From positions 24,097,102 through 24,161,101 of the forward strand of contig NW_020312785.1 in NCBI RefSeq assembly GCF_003265705.1: 64,000 bases of DNA, read 5' to 3'. Position numbers and translations under genes: made by a program. Positions 47,841 to 59,357 of the stretch are shown piece by piece. Position 1 is the stretch's first letter. Every line of letters starts with the position of its first letter. The notes below the pieces were generated by a model that made no database searches, was not told the DNA's origin, and was given only the letters and a program-made list of their open reading frames with translations. Source of the stretch: Callorhinus ursinus (lineage: Eukaryota; Chordata; Mammalia; Carnivora; Otariidae).

Positions 47841-48314
47841 CTCACCTCCTCTATTTCTTCAACAGAATGTTATGATTTACATTCAGTGACAATAAATATT
47901 TAACCAACCTGTGAGATATGTCTTCTGGAAACATATTTGAATATCTATTTCCATGAAGATAGAATTTCAAGTTTCAAATGACTATGAACCAGTGTATCCT
48001 TTAGAGAATCTAGAGACATGTAAAAGAAATTAAGGTACTATGTAGATACATTCCATTTATGTAGAAGATAGAAAATGATGTACAAGAGAAAATGAAGCAC
48101 ATAAGAAAAAGCCATGATAATTCATAATAAATATAAATCTGGTTAAGGAAAGTTTAAATTCATATGAAGGTACTGAACACCAAAATACAAATGCACAAAT
48201 ATAAACAAAATATATAAACAAAATACATTGGTTTTTGAAGGAATATGCGGTATAAGGGGTAATACATAAACACTGAGGATTGAGAAAGTACATAAGAACA
48301 AAATAATTTATTTT
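47841..48314. other. unique AT-rich DNA
   Basis: No recognisable gene or repeat. Confidence 0.45.
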
Positions 48315-48898
48315 GAGGCTGTTCTGAACTGAACATTTGTGTCCCCTCCAAAGTTATATGTTGAACCACAACCCCCAGGGGCTGTATTTGGAGATAGGGA
48401 AGTAAGTAAGGTTAAATGAGATCATACAGGTCAGGCCCTGATCCAATAGGATTGAAACCCTTATAGATAAAGAGAGCTGAGGGGCACCTGGGCACCTCAG
48501 TAGGTTAAGCGTCTGCTTTGGGCTCAGGTCATGATCCCAGGGTCCTGGAATCTGAGTCCCGCCTCAGGCTCCCTGCTCAATGCGAAGTCTGTTTCTCCCC
48601 CTCTCTCTGCCCCTCCCCCCTGCTAGTGTTCTCTCTCATGTGTGCTCTCTCTCTCAAATAAATAAAATCTTAAAAAAAAAGAAAAAGACAGCAGAAAGCT
48701 CTCTCTATGCCTTCTGATTGGGCAGAGAAGGCAGTCATCTGCAAACCAGTAAGCGAGCTATCACCAGAAATTGAATTTGCCAGCACCTTGATCATGGACT
48801 TCCCAGTCTCCAGAGAGTGAGGAAGTAACTATCTGTTGTTTAAACTGCCCAGTCTGTGGTATTTTGTCATAGCAGCATGAACAGGCTAAAACAGAGGC
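48315..48898 (+). mobile_element. solo LTR, ERVL-MaLR (MST/MLT-like), with GAGGC duplication
   Basis: The LTR starts TG (48320) and ends CA (48893) and is bounded by GAGGC at 48315-48319 and 48894-48898, the 5-bp duplication expected of ERVL-type integration. Body: 'atttgtgtcccctccaaag', 'aggtcaggccctgatcc', then after a SINE 'ctatcaccagaaattgaatttgcc', 'gtttaaactgcccagtctgtgg', 'ttgtcatagcagcatgaac'. No internal retroviral sequence adjoins it. Confidence 0.88.
48469..48695 (+). repeat. CAN SINE inside the LTR
   Basis: SINE body 48481-48680 with head 'ggggcacctgggcacctcag' (a diverged head) and an A-rich tail. Flanks AAAGAGAGCTGA (48469-48480) and AAAGACAGCAGA (48684-48695) are similar enough to be an aged duplication. 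Confidence 0.88.
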
Positions 48899-50939
48899 TG
48901 AAGTTAGTTTTAATACTAAGGTTTAGTGCTTTTCTTAATAGACAAGGAAATCCTATCTCCTTTACCTTTATTAAAACAAACAAAAAACTTCAATATTTGT
49001 AACTAGCAAGAAGCAAAGCTAATGATGTCTGCTTCAATTTGCTTCATACTTGAAGTATTGTTTTTCATTGTCAAAATATAATTTTTTTTGCTCCTCTATG
49101 TAAGCCAAGTGTCTTTTGACTGGGTCCCCTGTCTACCCTTTATTCTTTTATTTTGCCTTACTTCTGACCCAGAATACAGATGGCAAATGATCTATGGATT
49201 ATGATCTCTTTTACAACACTTGAGAGACTGTGTTATTAATTTTGAATAGCTTACAGAGAAGGGGAATAACACATCACAAATGTTTCTCTATTGTCAGACC
49301 TTGCAAGCATAACTAGTCAGGGGAGCTGGATCATCCTGCAGTCTACAGAAATACACAGAATGACTACAGTTCTACAGAGAACAATAAATAAATTGTCAAA
49401 TATTGAGCCACTGAAATTCTGCCATTTCCCTAAAATTATGGCTTTGTATCTAATCTTTAGAATTTTATAATGGGGCAGCCTCCAGCTTATTTGACAAGAT
49501 CTTCTAAAGCGAATTTATTGTGTGGAATTTATTCCAGACCCTGACTGAATTAACTTAGTTTTGAGTCTTCCTTGGATGTGAAGCCAAGAGGGAACATAGC
49601 CTTCTAAGGATCTTTTAGTTCAATAAAAGCTCCCAAATGCAAAATTCAGCATTCTAGGCCACTATGTGGATTTAAAACATCCCCTGGGGAACTTGAGATC
49701 TATAAACCAATCAACTGATTACCGTTATCCATTTATACTATTTTCTCTCATGCATCACTTCCATCTGGGGTTTTAATTGGCTTTTTATCTCATATTGACT
49801 CTTTAATAGGACCATCATTCTTATTTTTTTATTTAGTCATTGTGCCATATATTTATATTAAAAGTAACAGCAAGTCTCAGTAACAATTGAAGAACTACAT
49901 AGAAAAGTTGTGGGAATGGAAAGGGCTTTTTAAAAAGTAGAATTCAAAAAGAAAAAGAAGTATCAGTCATGGAGCCACTTAGGGGTGAAGTTTGGAACTT
50001 GTCCCTTCAGGGGATAGAGGCTAATGTTTCAGCTGAATTTAATTTATCACCCTATTCCAATGACAGTTCCAAATATGTTAGTCCCTTGTGGAATATGTAA
50101 ATGACTGTCATGTTAAGCTTCTGAAAATAATTTCACAGACACCTGGATAAAAAATATTAAAATAATCTTACAGCTCCGACATTCTTTCACATGGATATGT
50201 TTAAACATAAAATGATGAATACATGTTTTAAAATGTAAGACTCTCTCTCTTCTTTAGAAAGAGGGTACCTATCCCCAAGCTACTTAATGACATTGACCAT
50301 GAAAATAAGCAATTAATTTTTAAAAAGAAGGAAAACATCATATCTGTATGTCACTTTTTTGGGGGGGCAGTCATTAAAGTATAAACAATTTTGGTATAAT
50401 TTGATATTATTTTGAATCTTAAGATATGTGCATATTTTAAATGGCCATGCATAAAATGATCAGTTGTCATAGAAGTTGGCATTTACTACACAAGCATTGA
50501 CCATTTGTAAAATACTTTAGTGGTATCACTGTTTAATTGCAGTATTTAGTCTTATATAGGAATGTAGCATCTCAAGCTCAAGATTTGTTTTTATTTTGTC
50601 CATCTTGAAAATTTGACATTTTAAAAGTTAATTTGAACCCAGCTTTTGGTTGGAGTAATGGTTTGGCATGTATCCCATTTTTCCTATTCATATTAATAGA
50701 AGGGATGCCTAAGCTGTCTTTTTTCAGGCTTCATTTTATAGTCAAAAATGGTTTAAATTCAAACCCTGGAGAGAATCTGTCATCCTCTCCAATAGCTTTT
50801 ACTAGACCAACATTTTAAGGTCATATGCAACCAGGAAAATTTAAATATACCAAGAAATTAACTTTAGGCAGTATGGTTCTTCGTTCTTATTGAAGAGATT
50901 CGTACTTAAGGAGTAGTTCCAATACAATTTATGCATTCA
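48899..50939. other. unique AT-rich DNA
   Basis: About 2 kb with no recognisable gene or repeat. Confidence 0.45.
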
Positions 50940-51330
50940 TTCATTCTCTGATTCATTTACGCAACATTTATTTATTCAGTGTCAAAGATATTTAAAACAG
51001 TCCTAAACATCGCAGGATGAAAAAATTTGTGTCTTCAAATCTATTATGGAAATTCAAATAGTCAACAAATGCATTGTAAAGTGGTATAACCTGGATATGA
51101 ATCTAGAGTTTAGATACGTGAAAGATGCCTCTTAGTTGGAGGGTCAGGGAAATTTCATCGTATCCTATGGGTTGTTAAGGCTCATACAAGTTAGCAACTC
51201 GATAGTCTGATGAGAGCAAGATAGACAGGTTTGGGGAGGTTAAGGAAAGGCAAGTGGGTGGTGCTAGAGGGATGGAGCCTATTGTGGACGGCCTCCAAAC
51301 AGTAGAATGATCTGTAGCCCAATGGGGTGA
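50940..51330 (-). repeat. possible old L2 relic
   Basis: 'aacatttatttattcagtg' followed by 'cctaaacatcgcaggatg' and 'ggagggtcagggaaatttc' follows the complement of the L2 3' end in order, but weakly. Confidence 0.4.
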
Positions 51331-51331
51331 C

Positions 51332-51560
51332 CTGAAATCACTAACTCTTTTTTTTTTTAAGGATTTTATTTATTTATTTGAGAGAGAGCGAGAGAAAGAG
51401 AGAGAGCACGCACAAGCATGGGGGAGAGGGAGAAGCAGGCTCTCCACCGAGCAGGGAGCCTGACGTAGGGCTGGATCCCAAGACCCTGGGATCATGACCT
51501 AAACCGAAGGCAGATGCCTAACCGACTGAGCCATCCAGGCACCCCTGAAATTCCTACTTC
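51332..51560 (-). repeat. CAN SINE
   Basis: Antisense SINE 51348-51544 between CTGAAATCACTAACTC (51332-51347) and CTGAAATTCCTACTTC (51545-51560), an aged duplication. Poly-T, 'ttatttatttatttgag', GA run, 'gaccctgggatcatgacc', 'ccgactgagccatccaggcacc'. Confidence 0.93.
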
Positions 51561-51889
51561 TTAACAATGGGATTGTGACTGTTCGTTAGTCAGAAGAGTG
51601 CTCCTCCCTACCATTTCCAGGACAAGGGCAAAAGGCCCAGTAACAGAAACATCTATACTTCAGTTCTAGGGCTCAGAGTCGAAATAGTCACCAGCCAGTG
51701 GCCCTGATGATAACGACATGGTCTATTCCCTTCAGAGAAATTCTGTCCTTTTTCAGTGGCCCCCAGGGCTGCAGTTCACTTTGGGACCCGGACAGAAGTT
51801 TCCAAGAGGAAACTTTGGTGAACTGGGAATAATACCACTAGAGGAGGAAAAGCCGATGTCTGTAGATGGTTAAATGGAATAGCCTTGGT

Positions 51890-52050
51890 CTTTAGTCCTC
51901 ACAGAGCTGACAGTGTTAACATTTTGCAGATTAAGAAGTTTAGAGCGGGAACAAGCCAAGAGGTTACTATCACATAACCAGGAAATGATACAACTAGACC
52001 TTAAACCCAAGGCTTCTATTTCCCAAATCCTGTTTCATTCCAAAAACAGT
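51890..52050 (-). repeat. possible MIR fragment
   Basis: 'aacattttgcagattaagaag', 'aagaggttactatcacataacc', 'agaccttaaacccaaggcttc' follow antisense MIR order, diverged. Confidence 0.5.
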
Positions 52051-52647
52051 AGCATGTTGGAAACCAACCAATGTGAAACAAATCTGTTAGAATACTAGAA
52101 GTTTAGATCAAAAGATCTATTTATATAAAGCTGCCATTGGACTAGCTTGAAAGATCTGATAGGGCTTTGAGCAGAGGACCACTAACAGGTACATGCCTAT
52201 TAAATCAGCATTTTTCACCTACATTGAGAGTATCTGGGACATGATGCAACAGCTGGCCACTGAAAAACTCACAGATACTCACAGATTTAATTAAGTGCCT
52301 AGAGCCAAAAACTGATGAACATCTGAGATGCTTCTCTCTAGTTCTGCTAGATGATAATAGTATTATGACTGTTATTTAGAAAGACATGGGTTTGTACATT
52401 TACAAAAAGGACTACTGAAAAATGTGAAACTATGATATTGTAACTGGTTTGTTTTTGAGGCTAAAATACATATGAAAGAATAAAGAGCTTTCTCAGAAGT
52501 GCACAGCAAGTATACATTATATTATAGATCAGGTTTAGGCCTGAGGGCCACAAATTTTCACAGAAGTTAGAGCTCAGGTGACATCAAAAGGTCTGAAGGG
52601 TTTGTCTTCTCTGAAAAATGTCTATTTGGGTCATCTGCTCATTTTTA

Positions 52648-52688
52648 AAGTGTTTTTTGTTTGTTTGTTTGTTTGTTTGTTTGTTTTG
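52648..52688. repeat. (TTTG)n microsatellite
   Basis: About nine TTTG units within the inverted part of the L1. Confidence 0.9.
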
Positions 52689-53430
52689 GTGTCAAATTGT
52701 ATAAGTTCTCTATATATTTTAGATATTAACCCCTTATCAGACATATCATTTGCAAATATCTCCTCCCATTCAGTAAGTTGCCTTTTTGTTTGTTGATGGT
52801 TTCTTTTGCTGTGAAAAGCTTTTTATTTTGATATAGTCCCAATAGCTTATTTTTGCTTTTGTTTCCCTTGCCTCAGGAGACATGTCTAGAAAAATGTTGC
52901 TCTGGCCCATATCAGAGAAATTCAGCCTATGCTCAGAATCCTCTAGGGTTTTTATGATTTCAGGTCTCACATTGAGGTCTTTAATCCATTTTGAGTTTAT
53001 TGTTGTGTATGGTGTTCGATGGCCAACAGACACATAAAATGATGTTTAACATCACTAATGAGAATATCAGGGAAATACAAATTGAAACCACAATGAGATA
53101 CCACTGTATACTTGTCACGATGGCTAAAATAAAAAAGACAAGAAATAACAATTCTTGTCAAGGATGTGGAGGGAAAGAAACCCTCATATACTATTGCTGG
53201 GAATGTAAGTTGGTACAACTACTATGGAAAAGAGTATGTGGTTCCTCAAATTATCAAAAATAGAAATACCTTATGATTCAATAATTCCATTACTGGATAT
53301 TTACCCAAAGGAAGTGAAAACACGAATTTGACAAAGGTACGTGCATTCCCATATTTATTGCAGCATTATTTACAATAGCCAAGGTATAGAAGCAGCCTGT
53401 GTCCATCAATAAACATGGATAAGGAAGATG

Positions 53431-53490
53431 TCTCTCTCTCTCTCTCTCACACACACACACGCACACACCCACACCCACACACCCACAAAG
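53431..53490. repeat. compound (TC)n(AC)n microsatellite
   Basis: TC run then CA/CCCA-rich run inside the sense part of the L1, replacing the 'tatatacacaatgg' region usual there. Confidence 0.9.
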
Positions 53491-53963
53491 AAAATATTAT
53501 GCAGTCATAAAACAGGATGAGATCCTGCCATTTGCAACACCATGGATAGACCTAGAGGGTATTATGCTAAGTGAAATAAGTCAGATTAAGAAAGACAAAT
53601 ACCATATGATTTCACTCATACATGACATCTAAAAAAAATGAGTAAACAAAAAGAATCAGACTTATAAATACAGAGAGCAAACTGATGGTTGTCAGAGGAG
53701 GGGGGTGGGGGATGGGCAAAATGAGTGAAGGGGAGTGGTAGATACTGGCTTCTAGTTACAGAATGAATAATTCACCAGAAAAAAAGGCACAGCATGAAGA
53801 ATATAGTCAATGATACTGTAATACTCTTGTAAGCTGACAGATGGGAGCTACAAGTACAATGTACCAATGTGTGGAATCATTAGGTTGTACACCTGAAGCT
53901 AATGCAACATTGTTTCAACTATACTAAAATTAAAAAAAAAATAACAATGGTCTGGAGGGTTAT

Positions 53964-55820
53964 TTTTGCTCTGGTAATCAGTATCTACATTGTACATCAT
54001 TTCCAATCCATGTAGCTTGACTATTTTAAGTTTAAATAATTAAAGGATGCTATTTTAATATATTTCCGTACTCTTCAAAATATTTAAACTTTTCTAAAAC
54101 TGCACCTAATTCATTTTTGAGACTCTTAATCTATTGGAAATCATGTAGAAACTATTCAGTTCTTCTTTTTTCCCAAACTTTTGCATTGTATATAACACTG
54201 TTCACATCTAGTTATTAATGAAGTGTCCACCAGAAGCCAACATTATGATTTAGGTACCTATAATGCTTGTTTTCAGGAGCTTTTGTCTGAAGCTCTTAAG
54301 ATATGTTTATTGAAGCCTCAAGTTCTAGAATTTAAATCCATCCACTTACTCCATGTTAAAATGGCAGTATGTACCGTGTAGTGCTTTAAACTTAAAAGTA
54401 GTAAAATAGTTATTATTATGAGTTTAATAGTTATCATTCAAACTTATGGAGAGGCCTGATTAGAAAGAATGAATGAAGGGATTATCTCAAAGGAAATGAA
54501 GAGCAAGAGGCCAAGATTTAAGGTAATCTTTGCTGACCACTTCCGCTTTATCAAATGGCAAAACCACATATAATCAACAACTGCACTGTTTGGGGGAAAA
54601 TAAAAAATCTACGATTAGATCATTAAGCAAAATACATAGCAGAGCTCTAAAATGATAAGTAAGAAACCAACCTGCTGAGAAAAGCAAGTTTTTCAATAGA
54701 CTGAGCAAACTTGATGGCTGATTACTGTATTTGCAGTCTTTTAAAAAATACATTCTTTCCATCTTTATGTGGTGACAGCCATAATTTAATAAAAAGATGA
54801 AAAAAATACACAATTCTTTCAAATAAATGTCAAACCATATTTAAAGATGTTATTTAATCTGTTGCCAGGGTATTAAAAAGTTCATTTTCCTGACACCCAA
54901 AGTGTTCTGGCAGAAATTACAATTTTAACAGCTTTTCTCCAATAATTTCTTGACAGAATATAACATTGTACAAATATTCCAATCCTGCCAAATATCTTTA
55001 AGGAAAGAGCAAGGGTATTTAGATAATGTTTCTACTTATACAATTATTCTAATACAAAATGATTTTTAGTAGTAGTTGGGGACCTAATTGAGCAATGAGC
55101 AGAAAAACCACTGCAGAACCACTTTGCATTAGAACTCTACTTCTTTTATTTGAAAATATCACTATCTATTTATTTCTGATTAATTTATTAGATGTAGTTT
55201 CTGCTCCACATGCATGTTTATCCTCTTCATTATCTTGGTGTCATATATTATTTTGTCCCTCGTGTCACTCAGTAATTCATCATGGTTTGCACTAATGAAG
55301 AAAGGTGGTCATTAAGAACAGCTAAGTGCTTTTCCCTTGATATCTGCACTGATCTGGCTCATCAGAGCCCAACTGCTCTGGTTCTGTGTGCTCCAGCCAC
55401 CCTTTCCTGTTCTCTTAATTTCATATGGAACGATGTGTTCTTGCTAGCACATCAGAGAAGATAAACCTGAGCAACATTTCAAGGTTTAAAATTTGATAAT
55501 CCAAACAGTGCAGACCAAGGACTTGACTATTTTAACAAAGCAGATTAGCGGGGCTTGCATAACAAGGTAAAACAGTGACTAATTGGAAGGATGGTTCTGA
55601 TGTCCTCTCATGCGGCAACCTTGGCTCTTTGCCACCGCCCCCCCCGCCCCACATTGCCTCCGACATGCACTTACACTTTAAAAAGAAAAAAAAATTATTG
55701 TTATGTTAATCACCGCACTTACACTTTTGATTGCAGAGAAAGTAAATATTTACTATGCTTTTAAGTTACACATTTGTTTAAAGCACATATGGATTCAACA
55801 GCCCCCCTCCCACCTGGCCC
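53964..55820. other. unique AT-rich DNA
   Basis: About 1.85 kb with no recognisable gene or repeat. A poly-C run lies at 55635-55650 and A-rich DNA at 55680-55695. Confidence 0.45.
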
Positions 55821-55821
55821 G

Positions 55822-55862
<41 letters not shown>
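55821..55862. repeat. (CT)n(CA)n microsatellite
   Basis: Short CT run then about fourteen CA units. Confidence 0.93.
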
Positions 55863-56049
55863 TATGAAGTTCTGTCCACTTTAAGCCTTAGGGAGGGCTT
55901 GCCTTATAACCATCCAGAAGTAAGTAACTAGTCTGGGAAATCTCTCTTCCCATGCCCCTAGCCTTGTCCCAGGTCTTGTTGTCCTGTCTACCACATGGCA
56001 GCACCCCCGACAGGCATGCCTTCCTAGCAGCACTTTCTAATTGGCACCT

Positions 56050-56230
56050 TTTTAAAATTTATTTATTTGAGAGAGAGACAGAAAGAGCACAAGCAGAGGG
56101 AGCGGAGGGCAGAGGGAGAAGCAGGGTCCTGCTAAGCAAGGAGCCCAATGTGGGACTCGATCCCAGGATCCTGGGATCACCACCTGAACCAAAGTCAGAC
56201 GCTTAACTGACTGAGCCACATAGTCATCCC
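56050..56230 (-). repeat. CAN SINE
   Basis: Antisense SINE: 'aaaatttatttatttgagagag', 'gagaagcagggtcctgctaagc', 'gggactcgatcccagg', 'gacgcttaactgactgagccac'. The head is diverged ('atagtcatccc'). The flanks show at best a weak duplication. Confidence 0.9.
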
Positions 56231-56699
56231 TTGTAATCAGCACTGTTATCCCCCGACCCCATCCAAACTTCCTGTTTCTGTCCCTGAATTCCTCAAGATC
56301 TTGCTCTGTGTTGATTTTACATGTAAGCTCATGCAATGGGGTGAAGAACCTACAATTGATTCAGAGAATATATAAATTCTCATATTCTCTTTTTCACAAA
56401 ATACTCCAAATTTTATTCTAGAACACTGATTAATAGGACATTTCATCCAGCTATTTTTTTTAATCTCTCTGTGGAATGCTCTTACTTGTTGCAATTAACC
56501 AGACGCTGCCTTAGGAGACCTGTTTTATTATTCTCTTATTTTTTTAATTGCATGCATTCAGTTTGATAATTTCATGCCTCTACACTTTATATTCTCAGAA
56601 GAAAAGTAAACTTCTTGCAGAAACAACTATTTATAATACTGTTGCATTCTCCATACAATGCGGCGTGATACTTTGGTGCATAGTACCATGAGAAGAGCA
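56231..56699. other. unique AT-rich DNA
   Basis: No recognisable gene or repeat. Confidence 0.4.
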
Positions 56700-57381
56700 A
56701 GGGAGCAGGGAAAGGCCTGAACTCTAGCTCCAGCTTTGTGTCTTCCTGCGCAAACTTGAACACCTGAAGTCTGGACTGGCCTTCTGAATCCTACTTTCAC
56801 CAAAACAGTGTGCCGTGTGCCAGGGCTGGGTCAAGGCCTTAAGAAGCCTTGAGTACTTCTGTTCATTCTCTCTTGAAATGGTGGCCTTACTATAATAATA
56901 AGACTAAGACAGCCTGCCTGAGACTGGGAGGGCACAGGGAGCTAAGACAGGTTTTCCAGCTGAGGCCTTACTGGACTAGCCAGTCTTCAGCCAACTCTGC
57001 AGTCAAATGTGCATGCATGGGTCAACTCAGCTGAGTTCTGGTGAGTGCGGCCTCCATCAGCAGAGACACCCAGGTGACTCTAGACCTTTGTGAAATAATA
57101 AATTTGGGTTATTATAAACCCTAAGTTTTAGTATGATTTGTTTTTTTTAAGATTTTATTTATTTATTTAGAGCGCGAGCATGAGTAGGGGGAGTGGCAGA
57201 GGGAGAAGGAGAGGGAAAGAATCTCCCTCAGAACCCCGCTGGGCAAGGAGCCCCACTCAGGGCTTGATCCCAGGACCCTGAAATCATGGCCTGAGCTGAA
57301 ATCAAGAGTTGGTTGCTTCACCAACTCCAGTGCCACCCAGGCACCCCGTTATGATTTGTGATACAAGAGTTAACTGATACA
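56700..57381 (+). mobile_element. probable MLT1-like LTR, left end uncertain
   Basis: The right part ends in MLT1 style: 'ttgtgaaataataaatttgggttattataaacc', 'taagttttagtatgatttg', then after a SINE 'gatacaagagttaactgatac' with CA at 57380-57381. An AATAAA signal lies near 57097. The region to the left (56700-57050) is GC-richer and contains a 'cctgcctgagactgggagg' motif, but its boundary and duplication are not clear. Confidence 0.55.
57132..57359 (-). repeat. CAN SINE inside the MLT-like LTR
   Basis: TATGATTTG (57132-57140, 57350-57358; with a following T) bounds an antisense SINE: poly-T, 'aagattttatttatttatttag', 'ggcttgatcccaggaccctg', 'tgccacccaggcacccc'. Confidence 0.93.
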
Positions 57382-59261
57382 AAATAGGTTTTGTTTGTTT
57401 GTTTTTTAAGAGCATCATTCTTGGCTATAGGTGTTACCATCACTGTTTCACCCTCCTTGCTAACTGTGCCAATTTTTCCTGAATATATTCAACTGCCACT
57501 TCTATGTTAATATCACTTTATAGTATCATCTTCAGCTCTAACGTCTTACCCAATCTCTAGCCTCACAGGATGGAAGTGCGTTCTGATCATGACCAGGGGC
57601 CAATGACAGGACTTAAGGCAAAATTGCAAAGTATCAAAGTCATACTTGAAGCTTTATTCTTTTGCCTCTAAATGAAAGAATTCATGGCTTTATATAGGAA
57701 ACCCTATATGTTAATGTGCATGTATAAATATATATTTATAGTGATATATACATTATCAAGAATACATGTACCAAATGTAGTTTTGTACATGTCTTCAAAT
57801 TTAATATGTTCGAATAGAACTCATTGTTTCTCCATATAATCTGGCTCTCTGCCCACAGCCATATTTTCTGATGTTTCACAATTGTTTCCTAATCCTTAAT
57901 TCTCTTATATTTACTTAGATATCTTTAATTTCCATCTCTACTATCACCAGTTGAGTCTAACTCTTATCACTTCATACCTAAATCACTGCATCTTTCATCA
58001 GGCATGGAGATAGAAAGAACAGTATCATCAAATCAGATGTCATGTTAAGTTGGAGAAACAGGGAGCACTCTGGATGACACAATCAGGAAGCTATACCCCC
58101 TCCCTTTCTCCTAAACATGGAAAAGTGGGAGTAATGATTAAAACTAGCAATAATAAACTTTATCAGGGATATATTTGAAAAGCAGCGCACTTAATAATAA
58201 CAAAGTACCTGCTGTATAATTTAGAATTAATGACTTTTGTCAAGAAGAAATAAATAAAGGTAGGAATAATGATAGAGGTATACTTCAAGAAAAATCAGTA
58301 GACTCACTTGGCTAAGATAGATTTGTCTAGGAAAGGATTTGGAACATAAATTTTGAAACATGTGCTAGGACCAGATTTTCAAAGGTTTCGAATATAAGGC
58401 TAAAGATGTTGGACACATTAAGATACTATAAACTAATAGATGCTGTTAATTGAACAATTTTCTTATAAAATAATTGGATAATATTGAATATAGCCCGAGG
58501 AAAGGCAATGTTTCCTAGGCCAGATGTTATTAAAGATTAACTTGAAGATATGATTCTTTTTTAAAAAGGTATGGTTCTTAATAAGGCTGATACTGATACT
58601 TTCTTAACATTTTCTCTTACACATGTGGCCATTGAACAAAGTTTCACCACAGTCTCAATTTATATCCTTAAATTTCTTGATTAACAACTGGTCTTTCTTG
58701 GTATATGATGTCTGTTTCTCTAAAACAATGACATCTAACTTCTGTGGTTTTTAAAATCTTATTATATTCCTTCTACTCTAATTCCTTTTAATCAGTTCTT
58801 AGTTGGCAAGGTGCATAGGCAATGAGATACGTCTTCAGATGCTGGCATTTTCCAGTAGGGCTTTGTATTTCAGCTATTTTCCCCTTACACAGAATCTATC
58901 TCATAAGAAGTAGAAGGAGGAAATGGCTCTATGGAGAACTCATATAATACTAGACACCAAGGACAGTTGAAAGAGTTCATGCTAATATACTATGGAAGAC
59001 AGAGTTCACATTAAAAAACAGAAGTCCTCAATGGGCTTCTAGGAAGAAAAGGAATTACCTATTAGCAATTCAAAAAGAGCTTCCTATTATACAAATCTTT
59101 ATATGTAGGTTAATTGCCTGCCAAGATTTCCTTTTAAATCAAAGTTAAAGTATGCAAGATCAATGCCATACAATGAAATGTCATTATTTTTGACTACCTT
59201 GAATGCTGCATAAAGCTTCTGTACTGATTTTATTCCATTTGGGAGCTGTAAGTATTCTTTC
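57382..59261. other. unique AT-rich DNA
   Basis: About 1.9 kb with no recognisable gene or repeat. Confidence 0.45.
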
Positions 59262-59313
59262 TTACTTATTTATTTATTTATTTATTTGCTTATTTATTTA
59301 CTTATATATCTAG

Positions 59314-59354
<41 letters not shown>
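59262..59354. repeat. (TTTA)n and (CA)n microsatellite pair
   Basis: About ten TTTA-type units (59265-59300), a short AT linker, then a CA run of about nineteen units (59315-59354). Confidence 0.94.

Positions 59355-59357
<3 letters not shown>

Larger units (their letters stand above)
52589..53963 (+). mobile_element. L1 with 5' inversion (twin priming)
   Basis: Bases 52605-53017 are antisense L1 ORF2 ('tattaaccccttatcagacat', 'tttgcaaatatctcctccc', 'gtctttaatccattttgag'). From about 53018 the L1 is in sense ('gatggccaacagacacataaaatg', 'caatgagataccact', 'tgctgggaatgtaagttgg') and runs through ORF2's end, the 3' UTR and an A-rich tail to 53947. In L1 coordinates the inverted part stops where the sense part begins, the signature of twin priming. 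An aged duplication, AGGTCTGAAGGGTTTG (52589-52604) and TGGTCTGGAGGGTTAT (53948-53963), flanks the whole. Confidence 0.9.
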
